Origin: Candidatus Blastococcus massiliensis AP3 | GTDB lineage: Bacteria > Actinomycetota > Actinomycetes > Mycobacteriales > Geodermatophilaceae | DNA: 36,104 nt | Direction of reading: 5' to 3' | Assembly (NCBI RefSeq): GCF_000582785.1 | Contig: NZ_HG931173.1 | Coordinates: 1,108,520-1,144,623 of the forward strand | Shown here: piece after piece, positions 17,695 through 24,545 of the stretch | Numbering within the stretch: the stretch's first letter is position 1 | Layout: every line of letters starts with the position of its first letter | The notes under the pieces: model-generated | Database searches by the model: none | What the model was told of the DNA's origin: nothing | What the model saw: the letters and a program-made list of their open reading frames with translations, nothing else | Program-made: the position numbers and the translations under genes

Positions 17695-18795
17695 TCAGTC
17701 GGCGAGTTCGGCGAGGCGGGCCTTGAGCGCCTTCTCCACCCGGTCGGCGTAGACGTTCATGTTGCGCACCGAGGTGCTGAGGTCCGCCGAGAGCTGCGTC
17801 TTGGTCTGCCCGCCCCACGTCGTGAGGTACCAGGTGGCCCAGCCGAGCACGTTGGGCTGACCGGCCCGCTGGTCGCGACGCGCGTTCGGGTCCGGGGCGC
17901 AGGCTGCGGTGAGGGCGTGGGAGAGCAGGGTCTGCTCCGCCTCGCCCATGATCTCGTCGGGCGCCTCGCCCGAGTCGGGCAGCAGGATCTCGGTCGCGTC
18001 CGGCCCGCCGTCGAGGGACTGCAGGTTGCGCAGCCCGTTCAGGGTGGCGACGGTCTGCGAGTTGCGCCGCAGGGTGGCCACGCTCTGCCCCATGTAGGCG
18101 GCGAGCTCCTTCTCGCTGGGCCGGCGCTGGTGCTCGGCGATGAAGGCCGCGATCGCCTTCTGCTGCTTGTGCTCGGTGTCGGCGGCGGTGCGCCCGTGGG
18201 CGTTGCGGCCCAGGTCGTGCACCCACTTGGACAGCTGCGTGGCGAGGAAGGCGCCGAAGGGGACGGACTTCGTCTCGTCGAACTGGCTGACCGCCTTGAG
18301 CACCCACTCGTACACCTGCTGGCCCAGGTCGTCCGGGTCGGGCAGGTGCAGCCGGATCGTGCTCATGTTGCGCTGCAGCCGCTTCAGGCTGACTGGGCCG
18401 TAGTGCCGGCACAGGTCGGCCAGGAAGTCCGGCGGGAGGTCCCTGGGCACCCGGCGGCGGACGTCGGTCTCCGCCCGGAGGCCGACCGTCTGGCAGCCGT
18501 GCCGGGCACACCACGCGCGCACCCAGTCGGCCAGCACCGACGCCGTGCCGCGTGCGCCGTCCACCCGGTAGAGCCCGTCACCGTGGTCGTAGCTGACCGT
18601 GACGCCGTCGGGCAGGTCGGCGCGGAACTCGTCGAGCGGCAGCTCCCGGTCGAGCCGGAAGTGCACGCGGTCGCGGGCGGTGATGGGGGCGAGCGCCCAG
18701 CCCTCGGCCTCGGGGATGCCCCCGAAGACGAGCGGCTGACGGACGCGGGACCTGGGATCGAGGGTGGGCGGGGCGGACGCGAGGATCTCGGACAC
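17695..18795 (-). CDS. sigma-70-like protein with extra N-terminal domain
   Basis: The 366-residue protein begins with about 130 residues of unrecognised sequence, including FGGIPEAEGWALAPITARDR. A sigma-70-like core follows. Region 2-like: LGQQVYEWVLKAVSQFDETK and VPFGAFLATQLSKWVHDLGR. Region 3-like: AAFIAEHQRRPSEKELAAYM. Region 4-like C-terminal helices: QTKTQLSADLSTSVRNMNVY. The FDxxxxxxFxxF and RRPSEKELAAYMG patterns are those of FliA/WhiG/SigB-type factors. Region 4 is poorly conserved, so it could be a sigma factor or a sigma-like regulator. GTG 18795 has AGGAG 6 nt upstream. It follows the 160-residue gene by 74 nt at the end of the flgN-csrA arm, so a flagellar or motility role is plausible but not shown. 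Confidence 0.65.
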   Translation of the reverse strand: MSEILASAPPTLDPRSRVRQPLVFGGIPEAEGWALAPITARDRVHFRLDRELPLDEFRADLPDGVTVSYDHGDGLYRVDGARGTASVLADWVRAWCARHGCQTVGLRAETDVRRRVPRDLPPDFLADLCRHYGPVSLKRLQRNMSTIRLHLPDPDDLGQQVYEWVLKAVSQFDETKSVPFGAFLATQLSKWVHDLGRNAHGRTAADTEHKQQKAIAAFIAEHQRRPSEKELAAYMGQSVATLRRNSQTVATLNGLRNLQSLDGGPDATEILLPDSGEAPDEIMGEAEQTLLSHALTAACAPDPNARRDQRAGQPNVLGWATWYLTTWGGQTKTQLSADLSTSVRNMNVYADRVEKALKARLAELAD

Positions 18796-18869
18796 CGGAA
18801 CTCCTGGGCACTACGAGGAAGAACAGACCACGGGGAAGGAGGCCTGCGAAGACGCTCGGGAGGCGGCCG

Positions 18870-19352
18870 TCAGGCCGGGATGCGCTCGCCGGGGCCCGCG
18901 GTCCGCGGGCCGGGGACCGACGCAGCGGTGGCCGGCAGGGCCTCCACCACGTCGGCGGGTGCAGCACCGGCGGCGGCCCGCTCCAGCAGGACGGCCGCGG
19001 CGGCGCGCTCGGCCTGGCTCGGCTCGGCCACGTACACCGGCATGTGGTCGTACAGGGACGTGAAGACGGCGCTGACGAACGCGTAGGCGGCCTGGGCCTG
19101 CGGCGAGAACTTCGCGACGCCGGCACGGGGCCCCAGGTCGACGCCCACGGTCACCCGCACGACGCGATCGTCCTTGCTCAGCCCGGTGACGGCGAACGAG
19201 ACGTCGTCGTGCTCGGTGGCGAGCGACGCGAGGGCGGACAGGCACTTGCGGGTCGCGCCACGGCGGGGCCGGAGCTGCACGTGGACCACCACGGACTCCT
19301 GCTCGACGCCGTGCTCGACGTCGGCCTGCGCGCTGACTGCGTTGTGTTGCAT
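18870..19352 (-). CDS. 160-residue protein upstream of sigma-like gene, function unknown
   Basis: The soluble protein has a central alternating strand/helix pattern (VVVHVQLRPRRGATRKCLSA; VSFAVTGLSKDDRVVRVTV; YAFVSAVFTSLYDHMPVYVA) that could be an ACT- or ferredoxin-like fold. It has an Ala/Pro-rich tail. AGGGGG lies 8 nt before ATG 19352 and supports the start. It is transcribed toward the sigma-like gene and is probably in its operon. It could be a partner or modulator of that protein, but nothing in the sequence proves this. Its 200-nt leader has structured repeats. Confidence 0.6.
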   Translation of the reverse strand: MQHNAVSAQADVEHGVEQESVVVHVQLRPRRGATRKCLSALASLATEHDDVSFAVTGLSKDDRVVRVTVGVDLGPRAGVAKFSPQAQAAYAFVSAVFTSLYDHMPVYVAEPSQAERAAAAVLLERAAAGAAPADVVEALPATAASVPGPRTAGPGERIPA

Positions 19353-19377
19353 GTTGATCGCCCCCTGTCACTTGCTT

Positions 19378-19415
19378 GAGGGGAAATCTGCCCTATCCCC
19401 TCGGCAACCGAGGGG
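19378..19415 (-). promoter_or_regulatory. alternative-hairpin leader of the 160-residue/sigma-like operon
   Basis: On the minus-strand RNA, CCCCTCGG (19415-19408) pairs with CCGAGGGG (19404-19397) around a TTG loop. The same GAGGGGA (19402-19396) can instead pair with TCCCCTC (19384-19378). TCCCCTC can also pair with the Shine-Dalgarno AGGGG (19366-19362). The three pairings exclude each other, as in attenuator or translational-switch leaders. The control signal is unknown. Confidence 0.45.
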
Positions 19416-19506
19416 ACAACACTCGCCGTGTCATACGCACTTCTGGCCCGACACTTCGGCAGATGTTGCCTGTGTCGTTGCCTCAAGGAGCCCGCCGACC
19501 GGACAT

Positions 19507-19538
19507 CCGGGCAGGACCCGCCGAAAAGCCCCGCCCGG
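19507..19538 (-). terminator. possible terminator after csrA
   Basis: CCGGGC/GCCCGG pair around a 20-nt loop that includes a short AAAA/TTTT run. The hairpin begins 14 nt past the csrA stop. The stem is short, so the call is tentative. Confidence 0.35.
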
Positions 19539-19552
19539 AGTCGTCGTTCTGC

Positions 19553-19828
19553 TCAGGCCTGACCCTCGCCGGCGACCGGCTCGGGGGCCGGCTCCGGCGC
19601 AGCCGCCGGTGCGAACGCCGCCAGGGCGCCGATGCTGTCGGCGGTCACCTGCGCCGCGAGCAGGTTGGCCTCGGCGATCTGCCGGTAGACCTCCTCGCGG
19701 TGGATCGTGACCTCGCGCGGGGCCTTGAAGCCCAGCCGGACCGTTCCTCCGCGCACCTCGACGACGTGGACCTCGATGTCGTCGCCGATGCGGATCGTCT
19801 CGCCGACGCTGCGGGTGAGTGTGAGCAT
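19553..19828 (-). CDS. csrA: carbon storage regulator CsrA with long Ala/Pro tail
   Basis: CsrA is a small RNA-binding dimer that blocks translation by binding GGA motifs near ribosome-binding sites. In flagellated Gram-positives it represses flagellin and is antagonised by FliW. Residues 1-60 show the family core: MLTLTRSVGETIRIGDDIEV, then VRLGFKAPREVTIHREEVYR with the conserved Arg residues. The 91-residue length exceeds the usual 60-75 because of a C-terminal AAFAPAAAPEPAPEP tail. GGAGGGG precedes ATG 19828. It lies directly after fliW, the expected FliW-CsrA pair, with a sigma-28-like promoter overlapping the fliW stop. Confidence 0.95.
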   Translation of the reverse strand: MLTLTRSVGETIRIGDDIEVHVVEVRGGTVRLGFKAPREVTIHREEVYRQIAEANLLAAQVTADSIGALAAFAPAAAPEPAPEPVAGEGQA

Positions 19829-19907
19829 CTGTACCCCTCCATGGGTGTGTGTGGCCGTCCGTGGCGTGCTGTGCGTTCGTATGGGGACTGTCGCCCGTCG
19901 GGTGTTC

Positions 19908-19935
19908 TTATCGGCGCACGGGCCGCCGGACGGGA
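19908..19935 (-). promoter_or_regulatory. sigma-28-like promoter before csrA
   Basis: Minus-strand GCCGATAA (19915-19908) equals the FliA/WhiG -10 consensus. A TCCCGT box lies 14 nt upstream (19935-19930). It overlaps the fliW stop codon and would give a leader of about 70 nt for csrA. Confidence 0.4.
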
Positions 19936-20369
19936 TGTGAGGCGTCGGACAGGAGCACCTGGCGCGCCCGCCCCGTGCCGGGGTGGACCACCAGGGGAGC
20001 CCGGAGGTTCGCCGTCGCCGCGCTCACGTCGCCGTCCGGCACGGTGAGGACGCAGTGCACGTGCGGGGCGATCGATCCGGCCAGGCCCAGTTCGACGCGG
20101 GCCGCCGCCGGCAGGACGGGCGCGTAGTCGGGGAACCACGCATCCGCGCGCGCCACCAGCAGCCGCGGACCGTCGGGGGCGACGGCCTGCAGCCAGGAGA
20201 GCACACCGGTGGTGTCCGCCGGCACGAGCACGTAGTCCCGGTGGGCGGGGAAGCCCGGCAGGGGCTCGGTCAGGGCCAGCACCCGGATGGCCGTCGCGGC
20301 ACGGTCCTGCACCGGCGCGCACGCGGGGGCGTGCGTGCGCGCGGCCAGGACCGCCGGGGACGGCGTCAT
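19908..20369 (-). CDS. fliW: flagellar assembly factor FliW
   Basis: FliW binds flagellin and also binds and inactivates CsrA, coupling flagellin export to flagellin translation. The 153-residue protein shows the pattern of the family: an early LTEPLPGFPAHRDYVLVPAD stretch, VLSWLQAV, LLVARADAWFPDYAPVL and a C-terminal domain of strands. ATG 20369 is chosen because GGGGTGG lies at a good distance upstream. A GTG at 20378 would add three residues. It lies between flgL and csrA, the standard context. The N terminus has about 15 extra Ala/Pro-rich residues before the core. Confidence 0.88.
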   Translation of the reverse strand: MTPSPAVLAARTHAPACAPVQDRAATAIRVLALTEPLPGFPAHRDYVLVPADTTGVLSWLQAVAPDGPRLLVARADAWFPDYAPVLPAAARVELGLAGSIAPHVHCVLTVPDGDVSAATANLRAPLVVHPGTGRARQVLLSDASHPVRRPVRR

Positions 20370-20418
20370 GCGGGCCACCCCGGGAGAGGAGGGGCCGCGG
20401 GGGCGGGGCGGCCGGCCA

Positions 20419-21303
20419 TCAGCGGAGGTAGTCCAGGAGCGTGGGCGAGAGGGCCTTCGCCGTCGCCGCCAGCGCCGCCTCGTACCCGACCTGCTGCATC
20501 TGGACCTTCATGATGGTGTTGGGCAGGTCGATGTTCTCGACCTGGGCGAGCTGGGACTGCAGGGTGAGGGCCCGGTCGCTGTTGATCAGGTCGACCCGCT
20601 CGAGCCGGCTGGCCCGGGAGCCGACGTCGGCGACCGCGGTCCGCATCCCCTCGGTGAGTGCGTCGAGATCGCTCAGGTCGACGGTCAGCGCGTCGGCGTC
20701 GCTCGCGCGCAGGCTGGCGGCGATGCGGTCCACCACCGCGAACAGGTTCCCGGCCCCGTCGCCGAACGCCTCGGGCCCGGTGACGTCCACCCGCAGGACC
20801 TCGCTGTCGGAGATCCTGCGGTTGACCTCGGTGTCCGGGATCCCGACGAAGGTGCCGTTCGCGTCGTAGGCATCGGTTCCGGCGGTCACACCACCGAAGA
20901 CGGGCCGACCCTGCACCTTCGTGTTGGCCAGGCCGAGCAGCCCCTCCCGCAACGAGGCCACCTCGATCGCCAGCGCCTCCTGGCTGGAGGCGGACGACGA
21001 GCCGGTGTTGAGTCCCTGCACCGTCAGGTCCCGGACGCGGCGGACCGTGTCCAGCATCTGGCGCAGGGTCGTGTCGGCCTGCTCCAGCCAGCCGGTGGCG
21101 TCGCTGATGTTGCGGGCCTGCTGCGCGTTCGACGCCAGCTCCGAGCGCGTCTGCATGGCCCGGTTGGCACCGGTCGGCGAGTCCGACGGCTTGTTGATGA
21201 CCCGGCCCGAGGTGAGCTGGTTCTGCAGCTTCGCGAAGGCGTCGAGGTTGCGGTTGAGACCCTGCAGGCTGGTGAGGGTGACGGCTCGCTGAGTGATGCG
21301 CAT
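20419..21303 (-). CDS. flgL: flagellar hook-associated protein 3 (FlgL)
   Basis: FlgL is the hook-filament junction protein exported by the flagellar type III system. The 294 residues show the flagellin-like N terminus (MRITQRAVTLTSLQ, LQNQLTSGRVINKPSDSPTG, NRAMQTRSELA) and the C-terminal helix (QLAQVENIDLPNTIMKVQMQ, YEAALAATAKALSPTLLDYL), with a variable middle. The length is normal. It begins 5 nt after the flgK stop and precedes fliW, so flgN-flgK-flgL-fliW is likely one transcript. Confidence 0.95.
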   Translation of the reverse strand: MRITQRAVTLTSLQGLNRNLDAFAKLQNQLTSGRVINKPSDSPTGANRAMQTRSELASNAQQARNISDATGWLEQADTTLRQMLDTVRRVRDLTVQGLNTGSSSASSQEALAIEVASLREGLLGLANTKVQGRPVFGGVTAGTDAYDANGTFVGIPDTEVNRRISDSEVLRVDVTGPEAFGDGAGNLFAVVDRIAASLRASDADALTVDLSDLDALTEGMRTAVADVGSRASRLERVDLINSDRALTLQSQLAQVENIDLPNTIMKVQMQQVGYEAALAATAKALSPTLLDYLR

Positions 21304-21308
21304 CTAGG

Positions 21309-22712
21309 TCACAGCCCCACGCGGCCGGTGCGGTTGATCAGCACGTCCAGCATCTCGTCGATGGCCGTCACCAGTCGGCCGGCCGCGGCGAACGCGTGCT
21401 GGTAGGACAGCATGTTGGTCATCTCCTCGTCGATGTTGACGCCCGCGACCGATTCCCGCGCCGCGTCGACCTGCGTGGTGATCACGGCCTGGATGCCGAC
21501 GTTGCGGTTGGCCACGGCCGCCTCGACACCGAGCGAGACGACGAGCTTCCGGTAGTTCGCGTCCGGACCGTTGGCCTGGTTGCGCAGCTGGGCGATCTGG
21601 TCGGCCTTGCTGACGTCGGTGTTGGGACCGCCGCCCAGGCCGGAGGCCGCGATGAGCTCGGGGTCGTCGAAGGCGAGCTGGATGTTCCGGGCGGTGATGA
21701 CGCCGCCGTCGGCGGCCTCGAACACCGCCCCGCCCGGGTTGCCGGCCTTGTCGAAGCCGGTGACGTGCACGCCGTTCACCGCGTCCGCGATCCCCTTGGC
21801 CAGGGCGTTCAGTTCGCGCTGGTAGTCCGGGAAGGTGCTGTTGAGAGCGCCGAGCTGACCGGCGGCCGTCCCGTCGGCAGCGACGGTGTAGCCGCCGACT
21901 GCGGTGACCAGGCGCACCGGGTCTCCGCCTGTGCCGGTGGGCGAGAAGGTGCCGGCGACGGCGAGCGTGCTGGCCGCGGCTCCGCTGACCAGGGTGATGC
22001 CCCCGACGGCGACGTCGACCATGCCGTACTTGCCCTGCCGCACCGTCGCGCCGACCTGGTCGGCCAGCTTCATGACGAGTGCGTCGCGCTGGTCGGAGAG
22101 GTCGTTCGCGGGCATGCCCATGGCGGAGGCCCGCTGGATCGCGTCGTTCAGCTTGGCGATGGTCCCGGCCGCTGCGTTGACGTCCTTGACCAGGACGGCG
22201 AGGTTCTCCCGGGTCTGGTTCCACTGGGCGTCCAGGGAGCTGGAGGCGAACTTGAGACCACCCACGAGGGTGTCCATCTGCTCGAGCACCTGGGCGCGGG
22301 CCGCGTTGCGGTCCGGCGAGTTCGCCACGTCCTCCCAGCCGTCCCACATGTCCGTGAGCAGGGCCTGGATGCCGTCCGTGCCCGGCTCGCGGAAGGCGGT
22401 CTCCACCTGCTCGAGGGCGGCGGCGGCGGTGGCCATCCGGGCGTGGTTGGCGTGCTCGGTGTGTCCGCGACCCTCGAGGAAGACGTCCCGGATGCGGGTG
22501 ACGTTGTCGACGCGGACGCCGCCCCCGATGCCGTCGCTGGTGGAGTAGAAGGCGGGCACCGCACTTCCGCCGATGGCCTGCATGTCGGCCCGCTGCCGGC
22601 TGTACCCGTCAGTGTTGACGTTGGCGATGTTCTGGCCGGCCACGTCGAGCGCCCGCCGCTGGGCCCACAGCGCCGTCGTCGCCGAGTTCAGCCCGGAGAA
22701 GGTGCCGCTCAC
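21309..22712 (-). CDS. flgK: flagellar hook-associated protein 1 (FlgK)
   Basis: FlgK is the first junction protein between hook and filament. The 467 residues have the rod/hook signature near the start (FSGLNSATTALWAQRRALDV, GQNIANVNTDGYSRQ) and the matching C-terminal helix (NIDEEMTNMLSYQHAFAAAG, AIDEMLDVLINRTGRVG). The start is GTG 22712, which overlaps the flgN stop (GTGA) and has GGACGG upstream. The overlap with its export chaperone gene flgN is common. Confidence 0.95.
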   Translation of the reverse strand: MSGTFSGLNSATTALWAQRRALDVAGQNIANVNTDGYSRQRADMQAIGGSAVPAFYSTSDGIGGGVRVDNVTRIRDVFLEGRGHTEHANHARMATAAAALEQVETAFREPGTDGIQALLTDMWDGWEDVANSPDRNAARAQVLEQMDTLVGGLKFASSSLDAQWNQTRENLAVLVKDVNAAAGTIAKLNDAIQRASAMGMPANDLSDQRDALVMKLADQVGATVRQGKYGMVDVAVGGITLVSGAAASTLAVAGTFSPTGTGGDPVRLVTAVGGYTVAADGTAAGQLGALNSTFPDYQRELNALAKGIADAVNGVHVTGFDKAGNPGGAVFEAADGGVITARNIQLAFDDPELIAASGLGGGPNTDVSKADQIAQLRNQANGPDANYRKLVVSLGVEAAVANRNVGIQAVITTQVDAARESVAGVNIDEEMTNMLSYQHAFAAAGRLVTAIDEMLDVLINRTGRVGL

Positions 22713-23200
22713 AGCGCGCCGTCCAGGGTGACGGCGCGGGCGGTTCCGCCGTCGTGGCGCCCGGTGGCGCCGTAGGTGCCGGCCGAGGTGCGGGTCTTGA
22801 GGAGGACGTCGCCGATGGCGGCCAGGCCGCCCTCGATGAGCTCGCGGTTGGCGTCGGACAGGCTCCGCAGGTCGGTCACCAGGACCAGCAGTGCCTCGTG
22901 GTGCTTGGCGAACAGGTCGTTCCAGGGCGCCGGCGCGACGTCCGCGACCTGGCGCAGCGACGGGTTGGCACCGAGCCCCAGACCGGCCGCGATCGCCTCC
23001 GTGGCGGCGGACCGCTCGACCTCCAGGGTGCGCAGCTGGTCGAGGACCACCTCGATCTCGTGCGCGATGCGTGCCAGCCAGCGGGTCTTGCCCGTGAGGA
23101 TCAGGTACTGCTTCTCCTCGGCCTTGAACAGCAGGAGGTCCAGGAGCTCCTGCTCCCGCCACAGCAACGTCGACAGGTGCTGGTAGTCCACGGTGTCCAC
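22709..23200 (-). CDS. flgN: FlgN-like chaperone for FlgK/FlgL
   Basis: FlgN is the cytoplasmic export chaperone that holds FlgK and FlgL. The 163-residue protein is mostly helical. An N-terminal coiled coil holds HLSTLLWREQELLDLLLFKA and WLARIAHEIEVVLDQLRTLE, and a second helical part holds LFAKHHEALLVLVTDLRSLS. It belongs to the FlgN family by pattern and by position directly before flgK. GTG 23200 has GGAGAGG a few nt upstream, and the 45 in-frame residues further upstream look like noise. It is the first gene of the minus-strand arm and is divergent from fliA. Confidence 0.85.
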   Translation of the reverse strand: MDTVDYQHLSTLLWREQELLDLLLFKAEEKQYLILTGKTRWLARIAHEIEVVLDQLRTLEVERSAATEAIAAGLGLGANPSLRQVADVAPAPWNDLFAKHHEALLVLVTDLRSLSDANRELIEGGLAAIGDVLLKTRTSAGTYGATGRHDGGTARAVTLDGAL

Positions 23201-23307
23201 CGCCTCTCCGTCGTCTCGCTCCGCCGCCGGCCGGGGTTCGCCCGGTGGGCCTCGGAGTCCTCGCGCAGCAGGTCGGACCTGCTCTGGCGCACTTCTTCGT
23301 CGACCTG

Positions 23308-23335
23308 CCATCGGCACCCGCCGGAGGGGCATCAA
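23308..23335 (-). promoter_or_regulatory. weak sigma-28-like promoter candidate before flgN
   Basis: Minus-strand GCCGATGG (23315-23308) is close to the FliA -10 consensus and resembles the flgB-operon site. The box 14 nt upstream (TTGATG) matches poorly. It lies about 108 nt before the flgN start. Confidence 0.25.
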
Positions 23336-23356
23336 GCCGAAGCGGCGAGTCGGTCC

Positions 23357-23384
23357 TCAAGTTCCCGAGGAAATGTGCCGAGTG
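23357..23384 (+). promoter_or_regulatory. sigma-28-like promoter before fliA
   Basis: TCAAGT (23357-23362), 14 nt, then GCCGAGTG (23377-23384). Spacing and the TCAAGT box are the same as before fliC. It lies about 39 nt upstream of the fliA GTG and suggests autoregulation. Confidence 0.5.
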
Positions 23385-23422
23385 CGGTGCCGTGTCGCCC
23401 GGGGGCAGCCGAGAAGAAGGTC

Positions 23423-24406
23423 GTGAGCCCAGCCCGTGCCCTCGCCAACGAGCGCCCCTCGCGCGAGCGGATCCCCCGCGAGCGCAGTACGACGTCCGGC
23501 CGCACGCCGCACCCGTCGCGGACGTCCGCCCCGACCCGCAGCCCCGCCGACGTCGACGCCCTGGTCACCGAGCACCTGCCACTGGCATCCTTCGCGGTCA
23601 ACGCCGTGGCGGCGCGCATCTCGCTGCCGTCGCACGTGAGCAGGGACGACCTGCTCTCCTGTGCGCACGTGGCGCTGGTCGAGGTCGCCAAGCGGTTCGA
23701 CCCCTCGGCCGGGGCCTCCTTCTCCACCTATGCCCTTGCACGCCTGCAGGGCGCCGTCCTCGACGAGCTGCGCTCCGGCGACTGGGCCAGCCGCTCGGTC
23801 CGCGCAGCAGCCCGGCGGACCGACGCCGCCGCGGACGCGCTCACCATCTCCCTCGGCCGGCCCCCGACCCGGGAGGAGCTGGCCGAGAGCCTGGGCGTCC
23901 CGCGCACCGAGTTGGACAGCCTCCAGGTCGACGTGCACCGCGCGGTCATGGTGAGCATCGACGCGGAGACCGGGAGCGACGGCGGGTCCCTGGACCTTCC
24001 CGACACCGGCGAGTCCCCCGAGCGCGCTCTGCTGCGCGGCGAGCGGGCGCGGTACCTCCACGAGGCGATCCGCGCCCTCCCCGACCGGCTGGACGAGGTG
24101 GTCGAGCGGAATTTCTTCGGTGATGAATCTCTGACCGACATCGCGGACGATCTCGGCGTCACCCTCTCGCGGGTCTCGCAGATGCGCGCGCGGGCGCTGA
24201 CCCTGCTGCACGCGGCCATGAGCGAGGTCTGGGAAGGCCGCGCCGTACCCGCGGACGGTGGGGTGCGGGCGCGCAACCAGCAGCGCAGCTACGTCGAGCG
24301 GGTCGCGGCGCGTGCGCCGGCGCCGGCGACGGGTGGGTCCGCCATCCCCCGCCCGCGCGGGAACTGGCTGCCTCACGGCCGCGGCGAGGCTGCGCAACCC
24401 GCCTGA
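23423..24406 (+). CDS. fliA: FliA/WhiG-family sigma factor
   Basis: This is a sigma-28-type factor that directs RNA polymerase to late flagellar promoters. In the 327-residue protein, region 2 holds RDDLLSCAHVALVEVAKRFD and the hallmark FSTYALARLQGAVLDELRSG, DWASRSVR. Region 3 holds LGRPPTREELAESLGVPRTE. Region 4 holds LPDRLDEVVERNFFGDESLT and DIADDLGVTLSRVSQMRARA. The N terminus (about 45 residues) and a C-terminal tail of about 55 residues after region 4 are extra and basic/low-complexity. GTG 23423 has AGAAGG upstream. It is adjacent to fliC and divergent from flgN, placing it as the local flagellar regulator. The fliA call over whiG rests on context. Confidence 0.9.
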   Translation: MSPARALANERPSRERIPRERSTTSGRTPHPSRTSAPTRSPADVDALVTEHLPLASFAVNAVAARISLPSHVSRDDLLSCAHVALVEVAKRFDPSAGASFSTYALARLQGAVLDELRSGDWASRSVRAAARRTDAAADALTISLGRPPTREELAESLGVPRTELDSLQVDVHRAVMVSIDAETGSDGGSLDLPDTGESPERALLRGERARYLHEAIRALPDRLDEVVERNFFGDESLTDIADDLGVTLSRVSQMRARALTLLHAAMSEVWEGRAVPADGGVRARNQQRSYVERVAARAPAPATGGSAIPRPRGNWLPHGRGEAAQPA

Positions 24407-24440
24407 GTGACAGCCGGCGAAAAAGAAGTCCGGTTCGCCT

Positions 24441-24468
24441 CAAGTCACAGGCGCCCCAAGCCGTAACC
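24441..24468 (+). promoter_or_regulatory. sigma-28-like promoter before fliC
   Basis: TCAAGT (24441-24446), 14 nt, then GCCGTAAC (24461-24468). It would start the fliC transcript about 70 nt before the ATG, so the leader contains the CGGA hairpin. The same TCAAGT-N14-GCCG layout is found before fliA. Confidence 0.55.
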
Positions 24469-24489
24469 ACCAGTGCGACACCAGCACGG

Positions 24490-24511
24490 CCCGCAGCACG
24501 GATGCAGCGGG
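24490..24511 (+). promoter_or_regulatory. putative CsrA-binding hairpin in the fliC leader
   Basis: CCCGC-A-GCA pairs with TGC-A-GCGGG around a CGGA tetraloop (24499-24502). This gives eight pairs with one A/A mismatch and presents GGA in the loop, the known form of CsrA sites. A second GGA-rich site is the Shine-Dalgarno AAGGAGGA (24533-24540), 5 nt before ATG 24546. csrA and fliW are in the same locus. Confidence 0.55.
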
Positions 24512-24545
24512 AATCCCAGTAAGACCCCTTCCAAGGAGGAACATC

